Source: Croceitalea dokdonensis DOKDO 023
GTDB lineage: Bacteria > Bacteroidota > Bacteroidia > Flavobacteriales > Flavobacteriaceae
Assembly: GCF_001306415.1 (NCBI RefSeq)
Contig: NZ_LDJX01000004.1
Span: 37,501 to 101,500, forward strand
DNA: 64,000 nucleotides
Reading direction: 5' to 3'
Part shown: piece by piece, positions 19,066 to 29,199 of the stretch
Layout: each line of letters starts with the position of its first letter
How positions within the stretch are numbered: position 1 is the first letter of the stretch
Translations under genes and position numbers: made by a program
The notes under the pieces: model-generated
The model's database searches: none
The model's input: only the letters and a program-made list of their open reading frames with translations
What the model was told of the DNA's origin: nothing

Positions 19066-19584
19066 GAAAGATGCTATCTCTTCTACCAACGCTTCAACAG
19101 ACTTGTCCGCAACATTAACGGTATGTAATGCTCGTTGATAAAAGGGAGCGCGTTCAAATAAGTGTTTCCCTATAAATTCTGGCAAATCTCCCTCTTTTAT
19201 GCCTTTTATCAAGGGTCTGGTATCCCTTTGCCCCTCTAAACGCAATACGAGTTCCGTAAGGGTCATTTTTAAATAAATAGAAGTCCCGGCCTTTTGTAAT
19301 ACATCTGCCATATTGTTGGCATAACAGGGAGTACCACCCCCAAGGGCAAGTACAAAAGATGCTTCTAAATCCAAGACTTGATTTAAATAATAAGCTTCTT
19401 TTTTTCTAAAATACAGTTCGCCCTTTTCATGGAATAGTTGCGATATGGTCTTTCCCTCCTTTTCTTGGATAACACCGTCCAAATCCTTAAAAGGGATATT
19501 CAGTTTTTGGGCCAATGCATCTCCAACTGTAGATTTTCCACTACCCATATATCCTAAAAGCACTACTTTCAAGTCTTTAGCCAT
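19057..19584 (-). CDS. aroK: Shikimate kinase
   Basis: AroK phosphorylates shikimate at O3 in aromatic amino acid synthesis. The 175-residue protein has Walker A GYMGSGKST (11-19), the shikimate-binding Asp in FKDLDGVIQEKEGKTI, the Arg in YFRKKEA, the ALGGGTP motif near residue 80-86 and the lid Arg in RDTRPLI. Length is standard. A -7-like TAAATTTG (19603-19610, minus strand) lies 18 bases upstream. It is convergent with the PRTase gene and divergent from tRNA-Lys. Confidence 0.95.
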   Translation of the reverse strand: MAKDLKVVLLGYMGSGKSTVGDALAQKLNIPFKDLDGVIQEKEGKTISQLFHEKGELYFRKKEAYYLNQVLDLEASFVLALGGGTPCYANNMADVLQKAGTSIYLKMTLTELVLRLEGQRDTRPLIKGIKEGDLPEFIGKHLFERAPFYQRALHTVNVADKSVEALVEEIASFLV

Positions 19585-19623
19585 AGCCTATTTTTAAAAA
19601 GGCAAATTTATTATTAAATCCTC

Positions 19624-19653
19624 TTGATAAATAAATAAATGCTTTTATATTTG
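19624..19653 (+). promoter_or_regulatory. Promoter of tRNA-Lys
   Basis: TTG (19624-19626), 19 bases, TATATTTG (19646-19653): a full match to the Bacteroidota consensus, 38 bases before the mature tRNA. Confidence 0.75.
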
Positions 19654-19691
19654 CACCCGCTTAGCGAGATATTAATTGCTCGTTTTGTTTG

Positions 19692-19764
19692 GACCTGATA
19701 GCTCAGTTGGTAGAGCATCTCCCTTTTAAGGAGAGGGTCCTGGGTTCGAGCCCCAGTCAGGTCA
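19692..19764 (+). tRNA. tRNA-Lys (TTT anticodon)
   Basis: The cloverleaf is complete: acceptor GACCTGA/TCAGGTC, D-arm GCTC...GAGC, anticodon arm TCTCC-CTTTTAA-GGAGA presenting TTT, and T-arm GTTCGAGCC. The discriminator is A and CCA is not encoded. It is a single gene with its own promoter and terminator. Confidence 0.97.
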
Positions 19765-19768
19765 CTTT

Positions 19769-19804
19769 AAACCTTCAAAATTGTAATGATTTTGGAGGTT
19801 TTTT
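19769..19804 (+). terminator. Terminator after tRNA-Lys
   Basis: AAACCTTCAAAA pairs with TTTTGGAGGTTT around a TGTAATGA-type loop, followed by a T run, 5 bases after the tRNA. Confidence 0.85.
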
Positions 19805-19953
19805 AGTTACTGGCCAAAACAATAATTCCCTCTTGGATTAGCGTTGTAAAACATCAGAGCTTATGCCTCACGGAAAACGGGGTATACCACCACAGGATTA
19901 TAGTTTACTTTTACAGCATCAAATAAACGATAGGAAGTTATTTAATCCAACGT

Positions 19954-21843
19954 ATGCCGTTGATGCGCTACATACCATGTGTTTTACTGCTTATGATATT
20001 TTCTGGTCGCAGCCATGCCCAGGATCAACTCACATTCCGCGCTTTTGGACAGGCACCCAAGACCATAAAGGATTCGCTTTACATAGCCTATAAAGAGGCG
20101 AACAAGGAAGAAGATAAATTTAGATTAGCCCAAATTATTGGGCAAACGCACCTGGCCCAGGGAGATGTAGATTCCGCCTTGCATTACGCAAAACTCAGCA
20201 GCGACCATGTAGGCACATCCGTCTTAAAAAAAATAAACTATCAGCTACTACTTGGTAAGGCAAAATTGGAAAAAGGCTTGGTCAATGATAGCCAAAAAGC
20301 GTTTTTAGATGGACTTGCTGCATTATCGACCCAGACCAAAGAGGAAAAAAGGCTTAAAAACTGGCTTCAGTTGGGTTTGTCACGCACCTATTTATCACTT
20401 GGGGAATATACTAAAGCAGTTCCCGTTCTGGACCGCCTATCTACCAACCCCAATGATACTATTGCATCCAAAGCACTTTATTACAAAGCCTATCTCGCTT
20501 CCAAGGACAAGGACACCAACAAAGCCAAATCTTACTTGGAAAGAGCAAGCCTGCTGGTTGCGGAGGAGGACTTACCTAAGTTTAAAATGCAAGTACAGCT
20601 AAAATTGGCCCAGATTGCCCAAGGTGATGGCGAGACCGAAACCGCTTTTAATATCTATGAGTACCTGATCAATACTAGTTTAACCTACCACTTTTACGAT
20701 ATTTATACGGAAAGTGTACTGGGATATGGGCAAATGTACAGAGATCTTAAACAGTATGATGCCGCCCAAATGACCTTGTCCATAGCCTACGCCAATTCAT
20801 TGCAATGGAACAGAATGGAACTCCAAAGAGACATCATTAACAGCCTACGCCGAACCTATGCGGAAAATGGCGATTATGAAAACGCCTATAATTTGATGAC
20901 CCAGCACGTGTCCATAACCAACCAAATACTGGAACAGCAAAATAGCGATGCCGTTAAGGAATTGGAGGTAAAATACCAAACCTTACAAAAGGAAAATCAA
21001 ATATTAGCGCTCAAAGAATCCCAGATAGAAAAACAGAATGAAATAGATCGGCAAAAAACCATTAAAAAAGCATTCCTATATGGCTTCTTGGCGTTGTTAA
21101 TACCCATTATCGCACTTTTGGTGGTCTACTATCAAAAACTACAGGCACAAAGCCAACTCAACCAAAAACAACAACAGTTAAATGCCCAAGAAATATCCAC
21201 CATGTTAAACGAACAGGAACTAGCCTTGGCCAAAACGTCCTTAAATGCCCAGCAAGAAGAGCGTTCACGCATTGCAAAACAGCTGCATGATAGTATTGGG
21301 GGCAATCTGGCAGGGATAAAGCTACAATTAAGCCATAGTGTGGAAAATGGCAAGGCAGCCAAAGATCTTTTACACCAAGTAGACGAAACCTATGAACTGG
21401 TGCGTGATATTTCACATAACTTAACACCCAAGAAATTCAACACCAATAATTATACGGTTTTGATTCAACACTATTTGGACAACATTAGGATAAATTCAGA
21501 TTGCGCTATTACCTTCTCTGCACATCCAGAGTCTGACATCAACCATTTGGAACAAGGCATCAAAATAGAACTCTATCAAATCATACAAGAATTAATGACC
21601 AATTGCCTAAAACATGCCCAGGCCAAAAATGTTGCCATACATCTTAACAAAATCCATGGTAGTTTACAACTTATTTTTGAGGATGATGGTATTGGTTTTG
21701 ACACCAAAAGCGCGAAAGCAGGCATTGGACTAAAAAATTTAAGAGAGAGGACAAAGGCAAACCACGGAGAACTCCACATTGATAGTTCATTGGGCAGGGG
21801 AACCGTGATCAGTTTAGAAATCCCATTAGATACAACCCTATGA
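19954..21843 (+). CDS. TPR-containing sensor histidine kinase, NarX/HisKA_3 type
   Basis: The 629-residue protein has a signal peptide (residues 1-22), a periplasmic region of TPR-like helices (about 40-330), a coiled coil (330-370), one membrane segment near 373-393, a second coiled coil, then the HisKA_3 box ERSRIAKQLHDSIGG with phospho-His445. The HATPase domain follows, with ELMTNCLKHAQAKN, DDGIGFD, and GIGLKNLRER. It senses an unknown signal and passes phosphate to the regulator whose ATG overlaps its stop (ATGA). ATGs at 19954 and 19963 are both possible; the first gives a better signal peptide. The ligand cannot be inferred. Confidence 0.93.
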   Translation: MPLMRYIPCVLLLMIFSGRSHAQDQLTFRAFGQAPKTIKDSLYIAYKEANKEEDKFRLAQIIGQTHLAQGDVDSALHYAKLSSDHVGTSVLKKINYQLLLGKAKLEKGLVNDSQKAFLDGLAALSTQTKEEKRLKNWLQLGLSRTYLSLGEYTKAVPVLDRLSTNPNDTIASKALYYKAYLASKDKDTNKAKSYLERASLLVAEEDLPKFKMQVQLKLAQIAQGDGETETAFNIYEYLINTSLTYHFYDIYTESVLGYGQMYRDLKQYDAAQMTLSIAYANSLQWNRMELQRDIINSLRRTYAENGDYENAYNLMTQHVSITNQILEQQNSDAVKELEVKYQTLQKENQILALKESQIEKQNEIDRQKTIKKAFLYGFLALLIPIIALLVVYYQKLQAQSQLNQKQQQLNAQEISTMLNEQELALAKTSLNAQQEERSRIAKQLHDSIGGNLAGIKLQLSHSVENGKAAKDLLHQVDETYELVRDISHNLTPKKFNTNNYTVLIQHYLDNIRINSDCAITFSAHPESDINHLEQGIKIELYQIIQELMTNCLKHAQAKNVAIHLNKIHGSLQLIFEDDGIGFDTKSAKAGIGLKNLRERTKANHGELHIDSSLGRGTVISLEIPLDTTL

Positions 21844-22490
21844 AATCATACAAAATCATTATTGCGGACGATCACAAAATGTTCTTGGACGGACTTTTGA
21901 GCATCTTAAAAGGCAAACCGGAATACACCATAATCTTAACGGCCAACACCGGAAAAAACATAGCTAAGTATTTGGACATCAATAACGCCGACGAACCAGT
22001 TGATTTGGTGATTACCGATGTTAATATGCCCGATATGAACGGGATTGAACTCAACAAGCACATTAAAACCTACCATAAAAAAGTAAAGACCTTGGTGGTT
22101 AGTATGTTACATGATGCACAAACCATACAAACCTTGACCCAAGACCAGGTAGATGGGTATGTGCCAAAAAATGCTGAAAAAGAAGAACTGTTAAAAGCGA
22201 TTGAAAGCATTTTAAACGGAGACAAATATTTTTCACAATCCATAAAGGACGTGTACCTCAAAGGGATGTTCAGTAATGAGCAGAACTTGATGAACTCACT
22301 TTCTAAGCGGGAACGGGAGGTTCTAAAACTCATTGCGCAAGAATTGACCACGCAGGAAATTGCCGACGAACTTTTCTTGAGCAAACATACCATAGAAAGC
22401 TACAGGAAAAACCTAATTTCAAAATTAGAGGTCAGAAACCTCGCCGGGCTTACCAAATATGCCATAAAAATGGGATTGGTGGAGGATTGA
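21840..22490 (+). CDS. NarL/LuxR-family response regulator
   Basis: This is a 216-residue DNA-binding regulator. The receiver domain has acidic pair Asp10-Asp11, phospho-acceptor Asp60 in VITDVNMPDMNG, and the Lys in VPKNAEKEEL. The C-terminal LuxR-type helix-turn-helix reads LSKREREVLKLIAQ, TTQEIADELFLSKHTIE, then YRKNLISKLEVRN. It overlaps the kinase gene by 4 bases and is surely its cognate partner. No target operon is evident nearby; the two envelope genes downstream are separated by a terminator. Confidence 0.96.
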   Translation: MKSYKIIIADDHKMFLDGLLSILKGKPEYTIILTANTGKNIAKYLDINNADEPVDLVITDVNMPDMNGIELNKHIKTYHKKVKTLVVSMLHDAQTIQTLTQDQVDGYVPKNAEKEELLKAIESILNGDKYFSQSIKDVYLKGMFSNEQNLMNSLSKREREVLKLIAQELTTQEIADELFLSKHTIESYRKNLISKLEVRNLAGLTKYAIKMGLVED

Positions 22491-22512
22491 CCCCATGTAC
22501 CCTCACAGCCAC

Positions 22513-22546
22513 AAAAAACCTCCCTGAATACAGGGAGGTTTTTTTT
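22513..22546 (+). terminator. Terminator of the two-component operon
   Basis: A perfect 14-bp stem AAAAAACCTCCCTG / CAGGGAGGTTTTTT with an AATA loop ends in a T run, 23 bases after the regulator stop. Confidence 0.92.
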
Positions 22547-22620
22547 ACGGTATACAGGGCTTGTTATGGGCCATCCTTATACGAAGTTTGTAGGGTAATA
22601 TTAACCTAAAAAATAGAATT

Positions 22621-23046
22621 ATGATTTACGGAATTACCTTAGTGCTTTTAAGTATTCTTGCAGTACCATCCTTGTTGCTATCCAAAAAACCAAATGCCAA
22701 AGAACTTCTGGAAAAAATTGAACCCTACCAAGGCTGGATAGGACTTATTTTCTGTATATGGGGTGTTTGGGGAATTATTTCCAGTATTTTAAACCTAGGC
22801 TGGTTAACCTCTGCCCCCATTTGGTGGGCCACGTTATTGGCTGGAAGCATTGTCCAGGCCGGACTTGGCTTTATGTTGGGCTTTGGCACCATTAACAAGC
22901 TGGTTATTGGCTCTAACGTGCAAGCGCAGGAAAAAGCAGCGGAACTCAGGGAAAAGATTGCCCCAAAACAAGGAAAATTGGGCCTTTTTGGACTATTCTT
23001 GGGCGTTTGGGTCATTGTTGCCTCCTTTCTTTTTACCGTAGCCTAA
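22621..23046 (+). CDS. Small membrane protein with an internal duplication
   Basis: The family is not recognised. The 141 residues contain about four membrane segments (near 3-20, 38-58, 66-90 and 118-140). The protein looks built from two similar halves: [20 protein letters not shown] and [20 protein letters not shown], each followed by VW-x-I-x-x-S. No catalytic residues or signal peptidase site are visible. It is followed after 21 bases by the SIMPL-like gene, so both may form one transcript. The ATG at 22621 begins a typical hydrophobic N-terminus. Confidence 0.7.
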   Translation: MIYGITLVLLSILAVPSLLLSKKPNAKELLEKIEPYQGWIGLIFCIWGVWGIISSILNLGWLTSAPIWWATLLAGSIVQAGLGFMLGFGTINKLVIGSNVQAQEKAAELREKIAPKQGKLGLFGLFLGVWVIVASFLFTVA

Positions 23047-23067
23047 AAACTTATAAACAGCAGCCTT

Positions 23068-23688
23068 ATGCAAACTAAACATCATTCCATCCTTTTATTG
23101 GGTATTTTCACGCTTCTCCTTAGCATGAGCAGCTTTGGTCAACAAGAAACTTTCAAAAGCCTTAAGGTTACGGGCAATACCTTGGTTAAGCGCAGCATTA
23201 CCCAGTACAGGGCAAAAATCACGCTTAATTTAGACCAGGCATACTATTCCAATCCGGAGTGCCAGAACATTGCCGACCTCAAAGCGATTTATTTTGAGAA
23301 ACTAAAGGCCCAAGGGTTTGATATAAGTGGACTGGTGGAAAATGAAATGGAGGCTTCCTATTACGGTTACCTAAAAGGCGGAACAAGTTTTACCTACGAA
23401 ACTGCGGACAAAGAGGAATTGGCCTTGCTTTCCAAGGTGCGCATGAACGGAGTGACCACCACCTATTTTTTTAAGTATGAAATTACGGACCAACAACAAG
23501 ATCAATACCGTAAAGAGGCATTTAAAGATGCAGTTAAAAACGCGGAAAAGTTGGCAAAGATAGCGTCGATTGAGATTGGGGACATCATTTCCATATCTGA
23601 ATTTAAGGTCCAAAAGTATATTTGGTCCACCTATGACATGGGTCATGAAGAATATGCATCGGTACAATTGGGCTTTTTAATCAAATAA
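23068..23688 (+). CDS. SIMPL/YggE-like periplasmic protein
   Basis: The 206-residue exported protein has signal peptide MQTKHHSILLLGIFTLLLSM ending near SFGQ. It then carries a domain resembling the SIMPL (DUF541, YggE) family: an early KVTGNTLVKRSITQYRAKIT strand and a late helix FKDAVKNAEKLAKIASIEIG followed by DIISISE. YggE-like proteins are linked to oxidative-stress tolerance, but no biochemical role is settled. Context gives no further clue. Confidence 0.7.
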   Translation: MQTKHHSILLLGIFTLLLSMSSFGQQETFKSLKVTGNTLVKRSITQYRAKITLNLDQAYYSNPECQNIADLKAIYFEKLKAQGFDISGLVENEMEASYYGYLKGGTSFTYETADKEELALLSKVRMNGVTTTYFFKYEITDQQQDQYRKEAFKDAVKNAEKLAKIASIEIGDIISISEFKVQKYIWSTYDMGHEEYASVQLGFLIK

Positions 23689-23812
23689 TAAAACCATTTT
23701 AGAGTTGGTTAGTTGGTTGCCAATCTGGAATCCCATGGATTTTCAGGTTGGCTTTTGTTGGTGTGGGTCATCAAAAAAAGGCGGTGCCAAGTGTGATGTA
23801 AAGGAATTTGAT

Positions 23813-23820
23813 TATTTTTG
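23813..23820 (+). promoter_or_regulatory. -7 element of tRNA-Leu
   Basis: TATTTTTG is a consensus -7 element, 12 bases before the tRNA 5' end. No TTG sits at the normal -33 distance. Confidence 0.5.
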
Positions 23821-23832
23821 CTGCCGCTAAAA

Positions 23833-23919
23833 GCCCACGTGGTGGAATTGGTAGACACGCTACCTTGAGGGGGTAGTGTTCGTAAGGACGTGCTGGTTCG
23901 ACTCCAGTCGTGGGCACCA
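23833..23919 (+). tRNA. tRNA-Leu (GAG anticodon)
   Basis: The gene has acceptor GCCCACG/CGTGGGC, an anticodon loop TTGAGGG within a CTACC stem presenting GAG, the long variable arm expected for leucine tRNA (GTGTTCGTAAGGACGTGC), and GGTTCGACTCC in the T-arm. CCA is encoded at 23917-23919, unlike the other two tRNAs here. Confidence 0.96.
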
Positions 23920-23921
23920 GA

Positions 23922-23955
23922 AACCTTCTATCATCAGATAGAAGGTTTTTTTTTT
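23922..23955 (+). terminator. Terminator after tRNA-Leu
   Basis: An 11-bp perfect stem AACCTTCTATC / GATAGAAGGTT is followed by ten or more T, immediately after the tRNA CCA end. Confidence 0.9.
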
Positions 23956-23988
23956 GCCTTTTTTTAACTTATTTCCCATTCTTTAAAT

Positions 23989-24041
23989 TTTAACGGTTGC
24001 TTATCACGTTGATACGTATTAAATTGTAAATTTGTTTAACG
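23989..24041 (+). promoter_or_regulatory. Promoter and candidate operator of the carotenoid operon
   Basis: TAAATTTG (24027-24034) is a consensus -7 element 22 bases before the MerR-type ATG. TTG at 24009-24011 is the nearest -33 box, with a short 15-base spacer. MerR-type activators often work on misspaced promoters, though usually with spacers that are too long. The 8-bp palindrome ATACGTAT (24012-24019) sits between the boxes, and two direct copies of TTTAACG (23989-23995 and 24035-24041) flank the promoter. Binding of the adjacent regulator here is inference. Confidence 0.45.
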
Positions 24042-24055
24042 ATTTATTTAAAATA

Positions 24056-24958
24056 ATGAACAACGTTAAGAAATTATTCAGTATTCGGGATATGGAGAAC
24101 CTATCCGGAATAAAGGCCCATACCATAAGAATCTGGGAAAAAAGGTATAATCTCTTCACGCCAGAACGCACGTCCACCAACATAAGAACCTACAGCTTAA
24201 AGAGCCTCCAAAAGCTGCTCAATATCACTTTACTTTACCACAACGGTTATAAAATTTCTAAAATTGCAAAGTTGCCGGAGAGTGAAATCCCTGTTTTGGT
24301 AAGGGAAATCGTGGCTAAGAACAGTGAAAAGAGCCATGCTATCAATGCCTTTAAACTGTCCATGATCAACTTTGATCAAAATTTGTTCTTTAATACCTAT
24401 AATAGTCTCTTGGCAGAGCGTTCTTTTCGGGATATTTTTAATGAGGTCTTCATTCCGCTTTTAAATGAACTGGGGCTGCTTTGGCAAACAGACACCATTA
24501 GTCCTTCCCACGAGCATTTCATCACCAACCTAATCAAACAGAAAATTTACATCAACACGGAAAAACTACAGATTTTGGAACCTTCTAGAAAGGATAAAGT
24601 CTTTGTGTTGTTCCTTCCAGAAAATGAAATACACGAATTGGGTCTTCTTTACCTCAATTATGAAATTATTTTAAAGGGATATAAATCCATCTACCTTGGC
24701 CAAACAATGCCAATAGATGATATGGTAGATTTGTTAAAGTATTACGACAATCTGCACTTTGTATCCTACTTTACGGTATCCCCTAACAAAGATGAAATAG
24801 ACAAGTATATTCAACGCTTCACCAAAAGCCTGAACGAAACAGGAAAATCCAAACTCTGGATTTTAGGGCACCAGGTACAGCATATTTCGCAAGATTCATT
24901 GCCAGATACGGTAAGTACGTTTAATTCCATAGAAAAATTGACCAGCCATATTGGTTAA
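24056..24958 (+). CDS. MerR-family regulator with CarH/LitR-type B12-binding region
   Basis: The 300-residue protein has an N-terminal MerR winged helix (FSIRDMENLSGIKAHTIRIW, then EKRYNLFTPERTSTNIRTYS), a helical middle domain, and a C-terminal cobalamin-binding-like Rossmann domain. Both CarH signatures are visible: W-x9-E-H (Trp143, Glu153, His154) in the helical cap, and E-x-H-x-x-G (Glu191 to Gly196, His193 being the candidate axial ligand) in the B12 domain. In CarH-type photoreceptors these residues hold adenosylcobalamin and light releases repression of carotenoid genes. Placement 14 bases before crtI fits that role. The ATG at 24056 is preferred to the in-frame TTG at 24032, which overlaps the -7 element. 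Confidence 0.88.
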   Translation: MNNVKKLFSIRDMENLSGIKAHTIRIWEKRYNLFTPERTSTNIRTYSLKSLQKLLNITLLYHNGYKISKIAKLPESEIPVLVREIVAKNSEKSHAINAFKLSMINFDQNLFFNTYNSLLAERSFRDIFNEVFIPLLNELGLLWQTDTISPSHEHFITNLIKQKIYINTEKLQILEPSRKDKVFVLFLPENEIHELGLLYLNYEIILKGYKSIYLGQTMPIDDMVDLLKYYDNLHFVSYFTVSPNKDEIDKYIQRFTKSLNETGKSKLWILGHQVQHISQDSLPDTVSTFNSIEKLTSHIG

Positions 24959-24972
24959 GCGCCTAATACTTT

Positions 24973-26430
24973 ATGAAAAATATTGTCATCATTGGTTCCG
25001 GTTTCTCGTCATTGTCCGCTGCTTGCTATTTGGCAAAAGCGGGCCATAACGTATCCATCTATGAAAAAAATTCTACCATAGGCGGCCGCTGCAGGCAGTT
25101 CCAAAAAGACGGTTTTACTTTTGATATAGGGCCAAGTTGGTACTGGATGCCGGATATTTTTGAAAAATTCTTTAATGACTTTGGGAAAAAAACTTCAGAT
25201 TTCTACCAACTGGATAAACTAGACCCAGCCTACAAAATATTTTTTGCGGATGATGTCATCACCATTGGGGACAGCATGGAAAAGATTTGTACAGAATTTG
25301 AGCGTATAGAGTTGGGCAGCGGAAAACACCTAAGGAATTTTATAGGGAAGGCCCAAGAAAATTATGATATTGCCATTAATAAAATAGTTTTACGCCCAGG
25401 ACTTTCCCCCCTGGAACTGGTAACCAAGGAGACCGTCTTGCGGGTAGACCAATTTTTTAAATCCATTAGCCAAGAGGTAAGGAAACGTTTTGACAATCCC
25501 AAATTAATTTCAACTTTGGAGTTCCCCGTGCTTTTTCTTGGCGCCAAACCAAGCAAGACCCCCTCTTTTTACAGTTTTATGAACTTTGCTGATTTTGGAT
25601 TGGGCACTTGGCATCCTAAGGGCGGGATGTATGAAATTATTAAGGCGATGAAAAAGGTTGCCGAAATGGAAGGGGTCTCCATCCATGTAAATTCCCCAGT
25701 TGAAAAAATAGAGGTGGGCAACGGTAAGGCCAAAGGAATCCAAGTGGCCGGTAAATTCGTGCCAGCGGACGTTATCATCAGCGGAGCGGACTACCACCAC
25801 TCCGAAACCTTGTTGGACCAACAATATCGTCAATACTCAGAAAGCTACTGGGCCAAAAAGACCTACGCACCCTCTTCCTTACTGTTTTACGTAGGGTTTA
25901 ACAAGAGATTGGACAACGTGGAGCACCATAACCTTTTCTTTGATACCGATTTTGAAAAACATGCTGAGGAAATATATGACAATCCCATTTGGCCAACGGA
26001 CCCTTTATTCTATGCCAATTTTCCATCGGTGACAGATGCGAGCATGGCACCAAAAGGCTGTGAGACCGGTTTCTTTTTAATTCCGATAGCACCAGATTTG
26101 GAAGATACCAAAGTCCTAAGGAAACAATATTTTGATTTGATTATAGACCGATTGGAGTTAAGAACGGGGCAAAAGGTAAAGGATAGTATTTTGTTTAACG
26201 AGAGTTTCTGTGTGAATGATTTTGTTGAGGCGTACAACTCTTACAAGGGAAATGCCTACGGGATGGCCAATACCCTATCACAAACCGCCTTTTTAAGGCC
26301 AAGTCTAAAAAGTAAGAAAGTTCAAGATTTGTATTTCACCGGCCAGTTGACCGTGCCAGGTCCCGGTGTACCGCCTTCCCTAATTTCGGGGAAGTTGGTC
26401 TCTGAACTGATTATTAAAAAACACGCTTAA
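24973..26430 (+). CDS. crtI: Phytoene desaturase
   Basis: CrtI uses FAD to desaturate phytoene to lycopene. The 485-residue protein begins with the dinucleotide-binding motif VIIGSGFSSLSAACYLAKAG and the YEKNSTIGGRCRQF adenine-binding stretch. It has the conserved FDIGPSWYWMPD substrate segment and the C-terminal FTGQLTVPGPGVPPSLISGK signature of carotenoid desaturases. It is the first biosynthetic gene of the operon; crtB starts 1 base after its stop. Of the two desaturase paralogues here, this one carries the GPGVPP motif typical of phytoene desaturases. Confidence 0.93.
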   Translation: MKNIVIIGSGFSSLSAACYLAKAGHNVSIYEKNSTIGGRCRQFQKDGFTFDIGPSWYWMPDIFEKFFNDFGKKTSDFYQLDKLDPAYKIFFADDVITIGDSMEKICTEFERIELGSGKHLRNFIGKAQENYDIAINKIVLRPGLSPLELVTKETVLRVDQFFKSISQEVRKRFDNPKLISTLEFPVLFLGAKPSKTPSFYSFMNFADFGLGTWHPKGGMYEIIKAMKKVAEMEGVSIHVNSPVEKIEVGNGKAKGIQVAGKFVPADVIISGADYHHSETLLDQQYRQYSESYWAKKTYAPSSLLFYVGFNKRLDNVEHHNLFFDTDFEKHAEEIYDNPIWPTDPLFYANFPSVTDASMAPKGCETGFFLIPIAPDLEDTKVLRKQYFDLIIDRLELRTGQKVKDSILFNESFCVNDFVEAYNSYKGNAYGMANTLSQTAFLRPSLKSKKVQDLYFTGQLTVPGPGVPPSLISGKLVSELIIKKHA

Positions 26431-26431
26431 A

Positions 26432-27271
26432 ATGAAAACAATTTTTGACACGGTATCCTACAGCTGCAGTAAAACCGTTACGGAATCTTACAGCACCTCA
26501 TTTTCATTAGCCACCAAAATGCTAGGGTCCAGCATTAGGCCAGACATTTACAATATTTATGGGTTTGTACGTTTTGCTGACGAGATTGTGGACACTTTTC
26601 ATGAATATGACAAGGAAGTCTTGTTCAATGATTTTGAAAAAGACCTACATTACGCAATTGCCCATAAAATTAGTTTGAATCCTATTTTAAACTCCTTTCA
26701 ACACACCTACCACAAATACGACATTCCATTTGAGCTGGTAGCGGCCTTTATGAAAAGTATGCGAATGGATTTGGTCAAAAAAAAGTATACTACCACAGCA
26801 GAATACAAGGAATACATCTATGGTTCCGCAGATGTTGTGGGTCTCATGTGCCTTTGCGTTTTTGTCCAGGGAGATAAAAAGAAGTACGACTCCCTAAAAG
26901 AATCTGCAATGGCTTTAGGTTCTGCTTTTCAAAAAGTGAATTTCCTAAGGGACCTTAAAGCAGACTTTGAAGACTTGGAGCGCACTTATTTTCCCAACAC
27001 CAACTTATTGGAGTTGGACGAGGCTTCCAAAAAACGTATCGTTGATGAAATAAAAGCGGATTTTGCCATGGGGCTCTCGGGTATTGAACATCTTCCCCCA
27101 GAGGCCAAATTTGGAGTATACACTGCTTATAAATACTACTATAAACTGCTAGAAAAACTCCAAAAAACACCTCCTTTGGAAATAAAAAATACGCGTATTC
27201 GTGTTCCGAATTATCAAAAATTCGGACTTTTGGCAAAATCATATGTGAATTACAAATTACAATTGGTATAA
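26432..27271 (+). CDS. crtB: Phytoene synthase
   Basis: CrtB condenses two geranylgeranyl diphosphates head to head into phytoene, the first committed carotenoid step. The 279-residue protein shows both Asp-rich Mg/diphosphate motifs: VRFADEIVD near residues 46-54 and NFLRDLKADFEDLERTYFP near 170-188. The N-terminal SKTVTESYSTSFSLATKML is also characteristic. It is sandwiched between crtI (1 base gap) and crtZ (4 base gap), so tight co-translation is likely. Confidence 0.95.
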   Translation: MKTIFDTVSYSCSKTVTESYSTSFSLATKMLGSSIRPDIYNIYGFVRFADEIVDTFHEYDKEVLFNDFEKDLHYAIAHKISLNPILNSFQHTYHKYDIPFELVAAFMKSMRMDLVKKKYTTTAEYKEYIYGSADVVGLMCLCVFVQGDKKKYDSLKESAMALGSAFQKVNFLRDLKADFEDLERTYFPNTNLLELDEASKKRIVDEIKADFAMGLSGIEHLPPEAKFGVYTAYKYYYKLLEKLQKTPPLEIKNTRIRVPNYQKFGLLAKSYVNYKLQLV

Positions 27272-27275
27272 CCTT

Positions 27276-29194
<1,919 letters not shown>

Positions 29195-29199
29195 CCTTT

